Below, piece after piece: positions 36,031 through 46,090 of a DNA stretch of 64,000 nt (within the stretch, counting starts at the first letter, position 1; each line of letters starts with the position of its first letter). Under the pieces are notes generated by a model. The model worked only from the letters and a program-made list of their open reading frames with translations. It searched no databases and was not told where the DNA came from. A program made the translations under genes and the position numbers. The stretch is from Candidatus Poseidoniaceae archaeon (lineage in GTDB: Archaea; Thermoplasmatota; Poseidoniia; Poseidoniales; Poseidoniaceae). The stretch lies in NCBI GenBank assembly GCA_028822845.1, contig JAPKCS010000003.1, positions 1-64,000 on the forward strand, in the 5' to 3' direction.

Positions 36031-38823
36031 TCATCGCTTGGAATTTGCCCGGGCGAGCAAGCCACCAGAACTCGATTCCATTGTTTGTTCAGCAGGTTCC
36101 TCGTCGGTCAATTGAGCCATCGGGGTCGAATCTTGGCGTCGTATGACGAAAACAGCGAGCAAGATGAGGACTACAACAACCCCACCAATCAGACCGACCG
36201 TCGTCAAAGGAAGCGCTCCGTCTGCCAAATCGATGTTGGTTTGGGGTGGAAGATCCGTTACAGCGTTTGATAAATTGACAGTCAAGTATGATGCTGACTC
36301 GGTGCCTAAATCCCCGTCCATAACAGCAACACGAATCTGGACGGTCCCATTCGCTTCCGCAGGGTACTCCAAGAAGGTCAAGCATCGGTTGGTCGAGGTC
36401 AAACCATCAAAACTGCATGAGTGACTTAGGTTGGGGAGCATGGATCCATTCACGGAAATGTTTGCTTCGGAAGGCACTGAACCATCTGGATCATACACCC
36501 ACCACATCAGTCCACCAGAGCGATCATCAACAGGCGTCAGTTCCTTGATGGTCACCACAGGAGCATCGGGTTGATTGACCACGGTGATGTTCATGATGGC
36601 GCTGTGGGTGTTTTGGCCATCAGAAACATTGAGGTAGACATTGGTGTCAAAACCTGCATAATCCACTTCCCCGCTGACAATGATTTGCGACGCTGCTCGA
36701 ACCACATTGACGTTTATTGATCCGTCATCGATGGTCCAAAACAAAACGTCTCCATCAAGGTCCCAGGCCATATCTGAAAGATTCAGTGCAACCGAGGCGT
36801 CTTCATCAAGTTCAACATTCCAAAAAGAAGTGTTGACAATCAGTGGGTCGTTGATGGGCTCAATGTACAGCGGAACATCAAGTTCAACTGCGGGATTCAC
36901 ACCATCCCCGACCAGCAAATGGAGAATCGAAGCCCCGTTCATGTTAGCCAAGGGCGTGATTGTAAGGACGCCTTCGGTAATGGTAAACGCCACTGGCCCG
37001 GAGGTCCCTTGAGTTTCACCCAACACGGTGGCTATGAGGACCTCTCCCTCTGGATCGTCCACATAATTCCCTAAGACAATGGTCTTGGAATCACCATCTT
37101 CAACGAGGGTTTGACTCGGGACAGTACCGGTCACAACGACTGGGTCATCGACTGGTACAACTCGAATCATGGCTTCAACTTCGCCTTCATCTGTAACGCC
37201 ATCACCTGTTGCTCTAATTTTCAAGCGGACATCTGCACCATCGACATATTCGCCTGGAGCGGTGTGATAAACGGTGAGTGTCGCCCCTGTAGAGCTGATT
37301 GAAGTGCTAAAGTTCCCGATCGCCCCTCCGTTGAGTTCCGCCTCAATGAAGATGACATCTTGACCGTCGGGGTCGGAAGCAAACACTGCTGCTTCGACTT
37401 CGACGCTGCTTCGTTGTTCAACATCGATGAATGGAACCGGGGAGGTGAACACGAGCGGTGCATCGGTGCGCGTGAAGGCTTGCTGGAGGGTCATCGGGGC
37501 TCCTTCAACCCGGATCTGCATTTGCATCACATGTGGACCAGGTGCGACATCGGCCATTGGATAGAGGCATTCAGCTTCTGATGTTACAGTCAGAGAACCA
37601 ACGGATGAAGGCATACCAATGATGTTGCATTCTATTTCGGTGGTCCACGATGAAGAGATGTTTGCAGGTGGTGTTCCATCACGAAGGGTCCAATTGACCC
37701 TCCAATTGACCGTTTCTTGGGTGCTGAACACGGTGGTGTTTGTTGGGGCAAACGTTTGCGACACTTCGGTTAACAATTGACTCCCAGCCAAGTTTTCGTC
37801 AATGTAGGCGTTTGGATCGCTCGGTGTGTTGACGCTATCTGGACGGTTGAAAGCGGTCCGGAACGAATCGTGATCGCCGCGCACCGTCACATCAAGGTAG
37901 GGTACGATATGATCGAGTGAAAATTGGATTTGCTCGGCTTGCGAGATGCTTGCATCTTGATCCCTAAAACCCTCAGTGAACGAGGTGCTGTCTTGGTATT
38001 GGTAATGATTAGCCCCTAAGAGTTGCATTGACTGCCAGCCAAGTTGATCGCTCGCGTTGAGGTAGGGTATCGCATCTGTGATCGGTGCAATATCATCCAA
38101 AGTGCCCGTGATAAAGAAGGCGGTTGACGGTTTAGCGACATCAGCAGACCAGCCTGGCGGTACAAAGTCGGACCCAGTTTGATCCCCACTCCAAGAGGAG
38201 AAGTCAACCCCTAGACCAAACAATGCTCTCGGTGGATGTGCTCCTTCAAGCTGGCTTCGCTCACCCCAATAAGGAAGGACTCCGAAAGCCGCAGCGGCAC
38301 CATGACCGTGACCTCCAAGGCCCCAGTGCTCGAGATCAATTTGACCAAATGAACCCGTGACTTGATCATTGGACCCGTTCATTTCAAGCATCAAAGCGTA
38401 ACCAATTTCGAGATTGGTCAACATTTGATCAGCATCGGTTGCAGTGTCGACTCCAACATGCATCACGACGATGTAGCCTCGTTCTGAAAGCCCTGAATCG
38501 AAGTTCATGTAGTCGGTTTCCTCCTCGCCATCGTCGCCAAACATTTGAACGAACGTGAACGGCCCATTCCCAGCCATGTTTGCGCCCTCGCCATCTTCCA
38601 TTGCAGGGTAGATCACACGAAGGGCGATGCAATCCTGACCGTCGTCTTGGACTGTCCCCTCAAGGCATTGAACCGTATCGAGCCAACCAACTGGGAAGTC
38701 CACACCGGTGTGAGGCTCTGTGAAGGAAATATCCTCGTCTGGATGTTCTGCCAAGACGGGTTGGAACGGAATCAACAGAAGGAGGAATGCAATCAAAAGC
38801 GTTGTTGAAATTTCACGCTTCAT
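36031..38823 (-). CDS. Surface protein with N-terminal alpha/beta-hydrolase-like domain, cadherin-like repeats and C-terminal TM
   Basis: Signal peptide MKREISTTLLIAFLLLLIPFQPVLA; hydrolase-like region with VIYPAMEDGEG, GHGHGAAAAFG, ITGTLDDIAPITDA, GANHYQY; repeats VEDGDSKTIVLGNYVDDPEGE and LDEDASVALNLSDMAWDLDGD; TM VGLIGGVVVVLILLAVFVIRR. Confidence 0.8.
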   Translation of the reverse strand: MKREISTTLLIAFLLLLIPFQPVLAEHPDEDISFTEPHTGVDFPVGWLDTVQCLEGTVQDDGQDCIALRVIYPAMEDGEGANMAGNGPFTFVQMFGDDGEEETDYMNFDSGLSERGYIVVMHVGVDTATDADQMLTNLEIGYALMLEMNGSNDQVTGSFGQIDLEHWGLGGHGHGAAAAFGVLPYWGERSQLEGAHPPRALFGLGVDFSSWSGDQTGSDFVPPGWSADVAKPSTAFFITGTLDDIAPITDAIPYLNASDQLGWQSMQLLGANHYQYQDSTSFTEGFRDQDASISQAEQIQFSLDHIVPYLDVTVRGDHDSFRTAFNRPDSVNTPSDPNAYIDENLAGSQLLTEVSQTFAPTNTTVFSTQETVNWRVNWTLRDGTPPANISSSWTTEIECNIIGMPSSVGSLTVTSEAECLYPMADVAPGPHVMQMQIRVEGAPMTLQQAFTRTDAPLVFTSPVPFIDVEQRSSVEVEAAVFASDPDGQDVIFIEAELNGGAIGNFSTSISSTGATLTVYHTAPGEYVDGADVRLKIRATGDGVTDEGEVEAMIRVVPVDDPVVVTGTVPSQTLVEDGDSKTIVLGNYVDDPEGEVLIATVLGETQGTSGPVAFTITEGVLTITPLANMNGASILHLLVGDGVNPAVELDVPLYIEPINDPLIVNTSFWNVELDEDASVALNLSDMAWDLDGDVLFWTIDDGSINVNVVRAASQIIVSGEVDYAGFDTNVYLNVSDGQNTHSAIMNITVVNQPDAPVVTIKELTPVDDRSGGLMWWVYDPDGSVPSEANISVNGSMLPNLSHSCSFDGLTSTNRCLTFLEYPAEANGTVQIRVAVMDGDLGTESASYLTVNLSNAVTDLPPQTNIDLADGALPLTTVGLIGGVVVVLILLAVFVIRRQDSTPMAQLTDEEPAEQTMESSSGGLLARANSKR

Positions 38824-38873
38824 ACACTCGCCTCCCCCATGCCTCTGTTCGCGATGATATCAGTTTTTTTCCC

Positions 38874-39890
38874 TCATGCGTACTGACGAAGGTGCGCTTC
38901 AGCGTGAATTAACCGGGTGAGTAAGAGATCGATTGACGGGAGGAAATCTTCCAGATGAGGTGCCCAAAGCGTCACCCAGCAAGCAAGATGCTGAGCTACA
39001 AGCAACCAGCGCCCGTCGAGTTCAGTTCCAATCATCGCTGCCAGGATTGAATCAAGATCGCCTTCTGAGGGATGGTAAACGGCGTTCACGACGATGGGTG
39101 CCTCGGCAGCGTTCAGTTCGGAATCAAAATTCACACCAAAGACTGCCTCGTTGGCCGGGGCTGTGCAACGCAACAGCAAATCTTCGGGGAGTGTTCGGCG
39201 GGATTTCGCAGCATAAACAGCACCGCCTGCATCCAACCATGAGGCGGCAACAGACCGTGCAGCACCTCCACCGCCACAAAGAGATAGAACGGGTGCTTCA
39301 TCGAAATGAATACCGAAATGCCGGGCCAATGCCACCACGCCAGCCCCATCAAGACCAGCGCACCACCAGCCTTGGCCGTCCCAGCGAAGGGCGTTGACAC
39401 ATTGATTCTCCATCGATGCATCGATGGCCGAAACTGCATTGCTCGAGAGTTGGTGCTTCAGAGGCGAGGTGAGGTTGACCCATATCTCAGTCCCCAAGAA
39501 TCCAGTTGGGAGGAAGGGTTGAGGCTGTGCATCGGCATCGTTCGCTTCAAAGGTAAAATCTTCATCTTCCACTGGCTCAAAGCGTTCTTCTGCATCCTCA
39601 ACAGCCATGCCTGCATCAATTGCTTTTTGCATCAAAGTCGTGGTTCGGAATCTCCCAAAAGGTGCTTGAGTATAATCCCAATCTGGTGCCGATGGGACTG
39701 CCCCTGCGTAACCCCAAGCCAGTGCACCCTCAATGGTGGTGCTTGGCACTAAATCCAGAGATTTGATGTTGAGGTTCAACTCTTTCTTTCCCAGCAAACT
39801 GAGGAGGTGGGCGTGGACCAAACCAAGAAGCAGAGGTGAAAGCGAATGGGACACTGGGTCGCCTGCGATTGCAAACCTCACCTCACCCAT
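38874..39890 (-). CDS. aroE: Shikimate dehydrogenase (divergent)
   Basis: MGEVRFAIAGDPVSHSLSPLLLGLVHAHL; NLTSPLKHQL; LSLCGGGGAARSVAASWLDAGGAVYAAKSR. Confidence 0.85.
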   Translation of the reverse strand: MGEVRFAIAGDPVSHSLSPLLLGLVHAHLLSLLGKKELNLNIKSLDLVPSTTIEGALAWGYAGAVPSAPDWDYTQAPFGRFRTTTLMQKAIDAGMAVEDAEERFEPVEDEDFTFEANDADAQPQPFLPTGFLGTEIWVNLTSPLKHQLSSNAVSAIDASMENQCVNALRWDGQGWWCAGLDGAGVVALARHFGIHFDEAPVLSLCGGGGAARSVAASWLDAGGAVYAAKSRRTLPEDLLLRCTAPANEAVFGVNFDSELNAAEAPIVVNAVYHPSEGDLDSILAAMIGTELDGRWLLVAQHLACWVTLWAPHLEDFLPSIDLLLTRLIHAEAHLRQYA

Positions 39891-39984
39891 GGGCTAAACA
39901 GGTGCGGATAGGATTTCAACCCCTCGCTCAAAGGCATAGCAAGACGGGATAGATTTCAAAAGGGAGGAGGGCATAACACAAATC

Positions 39985-40338
39985 ATGGAAGCCCCGACGA
40001 AGGACGCCCAAGCAGGTCTCATTTCAGGTTTAACAGGTGTTTTTGGATTGTACCTCACCGCCTCGATGTGGTTTGAATTCCAAGCAGCCTTGACCAACAT
40101 GGTTGGAGCAAGCATGGCCATTATCATCTCTACGAGCGTATTTTTGATTTACCAATCAAGAAAAAATGTCAAAGAAACGGCCCTGAATGGGTCCTATGAA
40201 CTTCATGAATCCTTCAATCGCGAAGGTGTGGACCCACTTGCAGCCCAACGTGGCCGACATCCAGTGGTTTTCATGGCCATCATCTACCTCTTTATCGTGG
40301 TGCTGAGTGAAATGACGTGGTCCGATCTCCTTTCCTGA
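39985..40338 (+). CDS. Small membrane protein in putative NfeD/flotillin operon
   Basis: Hydrophobic segments LISGLTGVFGLYLTASMWFEF, MAIIISTSVFLIY, VFMAIIYLFIVVLSEM; closely spaced with the following genes. Confidence 0.65.
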   Translation: MEAPTKDAQAGLISGLTGVFGLYLTASMWFEFQAALTNMVGASMAIIISTSVFLIYQSRKNVKETALNGSYELHESFNREGVDPLAAQRGRHPVVFMAIIYLFIVVLSEMTWSDLLS

Positions 40339-40356
40339 ACATAAGGAGGCACGGAC

Positions 40357-40608
40357 ATGGCAGGATTGATGGACCTTTTCGTCATGAAAGAGCGAGTCAA
40401 TGAAGGAACCAACCCGATTTTTATTATCCTTGAAAAGGCATCAATGCTCCTTGCCTTGTTGATCGTTTTTGCTTTAGCCATCTCCATGAATTTGCCAGAC
40501 TGGGGCGTCGGCGTGATGGTCGGATTCTCATTGGGTCCAATCGTCTATGGGCACTATTATTTTCTCTATATCCGCCCACTTCAGACTAAGAATGCGGGCG
40601 AAGATTGA
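40357..40608 (+). CDS. Small two-TM membrane protein in putative NfeD/flotillin operon
   Basis: MAGLMDLFVMKERVNEG...ASMLLALLIVFALAISM...VGVMVGFSLGPIVYGHYYF; AAGGAGG SD upstream. Confidence 0.65.
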   Translation: MAGLMDLFVMKERVNEGTNPIFIILEKASMLLALLIVFALAISMNLPDWGVGVMVGFSLGPIVYGHYYFLYIRPLQTKNAGED

Positions 40609-40642
40609 AGATGCCCCCCTCGTGTAGGCTATCAGTGATAAG

Positions 40643-41263
40643 ATGGCATTGATAGGCGACACCCTCGATTTTCTTGGTTTAGGCGAAATTTCTGGTGTCG
40701 ATTACCTCTTCGCTGCAATGGCGATCGTCGGAACCTTCCTGTTCATGATTTACTTCTTACTTATCTTGCTTGGAGGGGCTGCCGACGGTGCTATGGAGAT
40801 CGCCGGATTTGATGCTGACTTCGACCTAGGTGCTGAGGGTATTTTCCACATGTTGACCCTTCAGGGCATCCTGAGTTTCATCATGATGTTTGGCATATTT
40901 GGCCTCGCAGTCTCCCAAGGCGGCGGCCTTCCAGTCGTCGCAATCCTTGCCGGAACTGCCGCAGGTGTTTCTTCGATGTGGCTAATTGGCAAGGTGTTTC
41001 AGATGATGAAAAGCCTCGAAGTGGACGCAACCGTTCAACATTCGCAGGCAATCGGCGCCCAGGGTCAGGTCTACATGACCATCCTGCCAGGCGACACAGG
41101 ACAAGTCCAAGTCGAGTTTCAAGGCGCATTGCGTACCTGCGCAGCTGTTCTTGAAAACGTGAACGAAACCCTCAAGACTGGGAAATTCGTTGAAGTCACC
41201 CGCACCATTGGCGAAACCCTCATCGTACGGGAATTGAGCCTCAAGGAAGGTTCAACCGAGTAG
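40643..41263 (+). CDS. NfeD/YuaF-like membrane protein with C-terminal OB-fold-like domain
   Basis: TM-rich N-terminus then AIGAQGQVYMTILPGDTGQVQVEFQGALRTCAAVLENVNETLKTGKFVEVTRTIGETLIVREL; adjacent to flotillin. Confidence 0.75.
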   Translation: MALIGDTLDFLGLGEISGVDYLFAAMAIVGTFLFMIYFLLILLGGAADGAMEIAGFDADFDLGAEGIFHMLTLQGILSFIMMFGIFGLAVSQGGGLPVVAILAGTAAGVSSMWLIGKVFQMMKSLEVDATVQHSQAIGAQGQVYMTILPGDTGQVQVEFQGALRTCAAVLENVNETLKTGKFVEVTRTIGETLIVRELSLKEGSTE

Positions 41264-41356
41264 AAGTCACCTGACGCACTCACAAGCGAAAAGTGGGTCA
41301 TTGGGGTGAAATCTCAACGGGTCAACCCTCATAAGGGGAGCCGTTAGTCAACGAAC

Positions 41357-42748
41357 ATGGCAGGCGAACTTTTACTCATCGGACTCTTTCTTTTCGTATT
41401 TGCACTCGTAGTAACGTTGTATGTAGCAACAAGCCGCTACAAGTTAGCACCATCCGACCAAATCTTGGTTGTCTATGGTAACGTGAAGAACAAACAATCA
41501 GCAGAATGTATCCACGGTGGTGGAAAGATTGTGTGGCCTTTGATTCAACATTACGCCTACCTCTCACTCCGCCCAATGACCATCAGCATCTCCCTGAAGC
41601 ATGCATTGTCAAAGCAAAACATCCGCATCAACGTTCCTTCTTCGTTCACCATCGGTATCTCAACAGAACCATCGATCATGAACAACGCAGCAACTCGTTT
41701 GCTCGGATTGCCACCAACTGACATCGAAAAGCTTGCAGAAGACATCATCTTTGGTCAACTTCGTTTGACCGTTGCTTCGCTCACCATCGAGCAGATCAAC
41801 CAAGACCGTGATTCCTTCCTTCGCATCGTGTTCACCAACGTCGACACTGAACTGCACAAGGTCGGATTGTACCTGATTAACGTCAACGTTGTTGACATCA
41901 CAGACGAGCGTGAATACATCGAGTCGATCGGTACCAAAGCTGCCGAAACCGCAGTCAACGAAGCAATGGTCGAGACCGCACGTGCCCGTTCCACTGGTGA
42001 ATTGGGTCGTGCAGAAGCAGACCGCCAACGTGAAGTCGGTGTGGCTCAAAACGCTGCTGAATCTGAGAAAGGTCAGAAAGAAGCAGAAGTCAACCGTCGT
42101 ATTTTCGTGATGCAACAAGAAGCAATGGGTAAGCAGGGTGAGAACGTTGCTGCTGCTGAAATCGCTGACTTTGAAGCAGACTTGTTAGTCAAGCAGGCTG
42201 ACGCTCGTAAGCGGGCCGAAGTCGCTCAACGTGTTGCACAAAAGGAAATTGAAAGCGCTCAATACGAACTTGAAGGCGAGCGATTGCGTGCTCTCGAAGT
42301 CGTACGTGAAGAAGTCTCAAAGAAAACCGTCGAGATTGCTGCAGAAGCCGAAGCAGAACGCCAACGCCGTATTGCTCGAGGACAAGCAGATGCTACCCTT
42401 GCTCGCTACAAAGCAGAAGCAGAAGGTACACAGGCAGTTCTCGAAGCAAAAGCAACTGGATACGCTCAATTGGTCAAAAGCGCAGGTGGCGATGCAAAAG
42501 CCGCTGCTACACTCCTCATGGTCGAGAAGATCGAAGAATTGGTTGCTCGACAGACTGAAGCAATTTCCAACCTCAAGATCGACAAGATCACCGTCTGGGA
42601 TTCCGGCAACGGTGGCAACAATGGAGAAGGTGGATCAACCTCCAACTTCATCTCATCACTGATGCAAAGCCTACCGCCCGTCCATGATGTGGCAAAGATG
42701 GCAGGAATCGAGTTGCCAGCGTACCTTGGCGAACTCAAAGAAGATTGA
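41357..42748 (+). CDS. Flotillin / SPFH (band 7) family protein
   Basis: YKLAPSDQILVVYGNV...CIHGGGKIVWPLIQHYAYLSLRPMTISISLKHALSKQNIRINVPSSFTIGI; long Ala/Glu coiled coil with EAEAERQRRIARGQADATLARYKAEAEGTQAVLEAKATGYAQLVKSAGGDAKAAATLLMVEKIEEL. Confidence 0.93.
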   Translation: MAGELLLIGLFLFVFALVVTLYVATSRYKLAPSDQILVVYGNVKNKQSAECIHGGGKIVWPLIQHYAYLSLRPMTISISLKHALSKQNIRINVPSSFTIGISTEPSIMNNAATRLLGLPPTDIEKLAEDIIFGQLRLTVASLTIEQINQDRDSFLRIVFTNVDTELHKVGLYLINVNVVDITDEREYIESIGTKAAETAVNEAMVETARARSTGELGRAEADRQREVGVAQNAAESEKGQKEAEVNRRIFVMQQEAMGKQGENVAAAEIADFEADLLVKQADARKRAEVAQRVAQKEIESAQYELEGERLRALEVVREEVSKKTVEIAAEAEAERQRRIARGQADATLARYKAEAEGTQAVLEAKATGYAQLVKSAGGDAKAAATLLMVEKIEELVARQTEAISNLKIDKITVWDSGNGGNNGEGGSTSNFISSLMQSLPPVHDVAKMAGIELPAYLGELKED

Positions 42749-42844
42749 GTTGACTCCGGCAGACCTGAATGGGTCATTAAACCGCAGTCACTGAGTTCTT
42801 TAGAGCCGAGGGATTGAAAGCCAAAACGACACGGACCAAGGTCC

Positions 42845-44560
42845 ATGGCAAGTGATTTAGAAATTGCACGAGCGGCAACCCTGGAGCCAATTGAAACCAT
42901 TGCGTGGAAATTAGGCATCTCCAGCCATGAGTTGTTACCAATGGGTCGAGGCATGGCCAAAATCACATGGGAAGCCCTCAGTGAGCGCTTTGCACGTCCG
43001 CAAGGAAGCCTCGTATTGGTGACATCTGTCAACCCCACGCCGTTTGGTGAAGGGAAAACCGTGACCACAATTGGATTGACTCAAGCCTTGTGTGCCATCG
43101 GCCAATCAGCAACCTGTGTCATTCGGGAACCATCGATGGGACCTGTGTTCGGAATCAAGGGAGGAGCAGCTGGCGGTGGCCAGTCGCAAGTGCTCCCGAT
43201 GGAAGACATCAACCTGCACTTCACCGGTGATTTGCATGCTGTGACGTCTGCACATAACCTTCTCTCTGCCCTTGTCGATAACCACATAAAGCACGGAAAT
43301 GCCACAAAACTAGATCCAACCAGAATCTTCTGGCCCCGAGTCATCGACATGAATGATCGAGCCTTGAGAAACATCACTGTCGGCCTCGGAGGACCCGCGA
43401 ATGGCAACCCACGCCAAGACCGCTTCGACATTACCGCAGCCAGCGAAGTGATGGCCATCCTCGTTTTGGCGAAAGATTACGCCGATTTACGAACTCGACT
43501 CGGTGAAATTGTCGTTGGTCAATCAATGGAAGGTCGCCCGGTCAAGGCCGACGAAATCGAAGCTGCTGGTGCAATGGCTCTGCTGCTCAGGAATGCCTTC
43601 TTACCGAACTTGGTGCAAACTCTTGAAGGCAATCCTGCCTTCATTCACGGGGGTCCATTTGCCAATATTGCTCATGGAAACTCAAGCATCATCGCCGACC
43701 GCTTAGCCCTTGGTGCCGCAGATATTGTGGTGACAGAAGCTGGCTTCGGATCTGACATGGGCGCTGAGAAGTTCATGCACATCAAAGCGGCAACATCAGG
43801 AAAAGCCCCCGATTGCGTCGTTATGAACGTCACAGTTCGTTCAATGAAACTTCATGGTGGAGCGTTTGGAAGCCGAGGTGGCTATCGACCATCCCGCGAA
43901 GAGTTGGACTCAGAAAACATCGAAGCAGTCACCCACGGAGCACAAGGAAACTTGGACCGACACATTCGCAACATGGCAGGCTTCGGCATGCCTGTGATCG
44001 TATCCATCAACAGATTTACTGCAGACACTGATGGTGAACTGGAAGCACTTACCGCTGCAGCACGGGCAAGTGGTGCACATGCTGTGACCATGACAGAAGT
44101 CCATGCGAAAGGAGGGGCTGGAGGCGAACCATTGGCTCGGGCGGTTGTTTCGGCAATTCAAGAACACGTTGCAGCAGGACGGCCTTTCACACCACTCTTT
44201 ACCACCGATGCACCGGTGATGGAGAAAGTGAACGGTATTGCCAAGCGAATATACAAAGCTGATGAAGTCATTGTCGATCTGAAAGCTCAGAAGCAACTGG
44301 CAGCCATTGAATCATGGGGCTACGGCCACCTTCCTGTGTGCATGGCAAAGACGCAGTACTCCTTTTCCCACGATGCTGGACTTTTGGGTGCACCTGTCGG
44401 TTTCACCATTCCTGTCCGAGAATTTAGACTCAATGCTGGCGCAGGTTTCATCGTTGCAATTCTTGGAAACATGATGACCATGCCTGGTCTACCAAAGCGA
44501 CCTGCTGCGGCTGACATGGACATGGATGAAAATGGACAACTCACTGGCGTATTTGGGTGA
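42845..44560 (+). CDS. fhs: Formate--tetrahydrofolate ligase
   Basis: VTSVNPTPFGEGKTVTTIGLTQAL, REPSMGPVFGIKGGAAGGGQSQVLPMEDINLHFTGDLHAVTSAHNLLSALVDNH. Confidence 0.97.
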   Translation: MASDLEIARAATLEPIETIAWKLGISSHELLPMGRGMAKITWEALSERFARPQGSLVLVTSVNPTPFGEGKTVTTIGLTQALCAIGQSATCVIREPSMGPVFGIKGGAAGGGQSQVLPMEDINLHFTGDLHAVTSAHNLLSALVDNHIKHGNATKLDPTRIFWPRVIDMNDRALRNITVGLGGPANGNPRQDRFDITAASEVMAILVLAKDYADLRTRLGEIVVGQSMEGRPVKADEIEAAGAMALLLRNAFLPNLVQTLEGNPAFIHGGPFANIAHGNSSIIADRLALGAADIVVTEAGFGSDMGAEKFMHIKAATSGKAPDCVVMNVTVRSMKLHGGAFGSRGGYRPSREELDSENIEAVTHGAQGNLDRHIRNMAGFGMPVIVSINRFTADTDGELEALTAAARASGAHAVTMTEVHAKGGAGGEPLARAVVSAIQEHVAAGRPFTPLFTTDAPVMEKVNGIAKRIYKADEVIVDLKAQKQLAAIESWGYGHLPVCMAKTQYSFSHDAGLLGAPVGFTIPVREFRLNAGAGFIVAILGNMMTMPGLPKRPAAADMDMDENGQLTGVFG

Positions 44561-44566
44561 ACCTGA

Positions 44567-45631
44567 ATGAAAATCGTCAAGCGGGAACCCATGTTGTGGC
44601 GTTTACGCATTGAATCTGAAGATGATTTGTGGACACTGTCCCACCTTGCACGATCTGGCCTCCTGGTTGGCATGCTCGGTGAACGGCGCGATCAAACAAC
44701 CACTGGTGAGGAAGGTGGGCGAGCGAAAGCTGCTGAACGAAAGAAAATGTGGATCCGTTTGAAAATCAGTTCAACTGAATATCAACCCTTTAGCGAGAAC
44801 CTCCGAATCCATGGTGTCATTGAAGAGGCTCAGTTCGATGTTGGTTTGCACCACACGCATGTGGTCGAAGTAAGGGACGAGGTTGAACTCTCGGCCCCTC
44901 ATCCCTTTTCCGAGAGCGATTGGGATCTCCTGCGGCAAGCAGAAAAAGCCGCTCAACAAATCAACATCGCATTGGCGATGGTGGAAATGGACGAGATTGT
45001 TTTGTTTTACATCACTCCACGGGGACTGCGAGAAGGTGCAACGTGGACAATGCGTGGCGGTGGGAAGCGTGGCGACCTCAAACAAGCGTCAGGCATTGGG
45101 GCAGCGTTCCGTTCCAATGTGATCAAAGCAGTCAGAGCCACACTCGATGAAAGCACACCATTGCTCTTGTGTGGTCCAGGCCATGCCCGGGAAGTCCTTC
45201 TCGATGACATGAGGGCTGCAGGCGATTCTCGTTTCATGAAATCAATTGCAACCTCCATGGCTGGGCGAGCTGGTGCAAACGAGTTGCTACGCGATGGCCT
45301 TGCTGGTGATTTGTTGAGCGAATACGCGATCACAAAAGAAACGGCGCTCATCGAAGAGGCTTGGACCCGGTTGCCGACCAATGGGGCTGTTGCTTATGGT
45401 CACCATGCATTGGATTTAGCAATGAAGGAAGGCGCCATAGAGACACTGTTGATCACTGCTGACTTACTTCGCGACGAAACTCAAACCATCAACGGCCGAC
45501 CATGGGCCTTGTGGGCTGAAGGGCTGGCTGGAATTGGAGCGGTGATGGTTCAGTGTTCAGTGGATCATGATGCAGGTCAACAACTGGTTGGCATCGGTGG
45601 AGCAGTGGCTCTGCTCAGGTATACGATGTGA
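44567..45631 (+). CDS. pelA: Pelota (mRNA surveillance / Dom34)
   Basis: ESEDDLWTLSHLARSGLLVGMLGERR...KISSTEYQPFSENLRIHGVIEEAQFDVGLHHTHVVE; eRF1-like middle and C-terminal domains. Confidence 0.93.
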   Translation: MKIVKREPMLWRLRIESEDDLWTLSHLARSGLLVGMLGERRDQTTTGEEGGRAKAAERKKMWIRLKISSTEYQPFSENLRIHGVIEEAQFDVGLHHTHVVEVRDEVELSAPHPFSESDWDLLRQAEKAAQQINIALAMVEMDEIVLFYITPRGLREGATWTMRGGGKRGDLKQASGIGAAFRSNVIKAVRATLDESTPLLLCGPGHAREVLLDDMRAAGDSRFMKSIATSMAGRAGANELLRDGLAGDLLSEYAITKETALIEEAWTRLPTNGAVAYGHHALDLAMKEGAIETLLITADLLRDETQTINGRPWALWAEGLAGIGAVMVQCSVDHDAGQQLVGIGGAVALLRYTM

Positions 45632-45640
45632 GGATTCCAG

Positions 45641-45949
45641 ATGCGCGTGATCAATGTGAACGACCTGGGCGAACATCCACGCCAAGACATGGCTGGTGCA
45701 CGTTGGCTGGTGATGAAAGCCGAGGATATCCAGTCTTCAACATCGTTGCTGATGTTCACAGAGTTGGATGACATCCACGTGGCAGTTGACCACAGAGGTT
45801 CATGGCCAACTCCTGGTTTGTGGCAGCGTGCTGTGCATTGCATCCTCATTGATGGAACCGATGAAGATGCTGAGAAATTCCGACGATCTTCCGGCATTAC
45901 TCGAGTCATTGCCGGTGCTGAGGATGAAATCTTGAGTCACCTTTGGTAG
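45641..45949 (+). CDS. Hypothetical protein downstream of pelA
   Basis: 102-aa ORF in collinear position, 9 bp after pelA; no recognised domain. Confidence 0.55.
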   Translation: MRVINVNDLGEHPRQDMAGARWLVMKAEDIQSSTSLLMFTELDDIHVAVDHRGSWPTPGLWQRAVHCILIDGTDEDAEKFRRSSGITRVIAGAEDEILSHLW

Positions 45950-45950
45950 A

Positions 45951-46023
45951 TGGGTCTGGAGGGATTTGAACCCTCGATCAACGCCGTGTAAGGGCGGTGT
46001 CATAACCACTAGACCACAGACCC
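45951..46023 (-). tRNA. tRNA-Val(TAC)
   Basis: Minus strand GGGTCTGTGGTCTAGTGGTTATGACACCGCCCTTACACGGCGTTGATCGAGGGTTCAAATCCCTCCAGACCCA; complete cloverleaf, anticodon TAC, no encoded CCA. Confidence 0.95.
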
Positions 46024-46090
46024 ATTTAGCCCTGCAAGCCTCAGTTCTTGAAGCCATTGTTCGAGGGGGTAACCTCAAAAACGAGAAGGC

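Noticed and set aside
42833-42849. GGACCAAGGTCC palindrome at the fhs start codon
   Set aside because: A 12-bp near-palindrome alone is weak evidence of an operator; no second copy seen.
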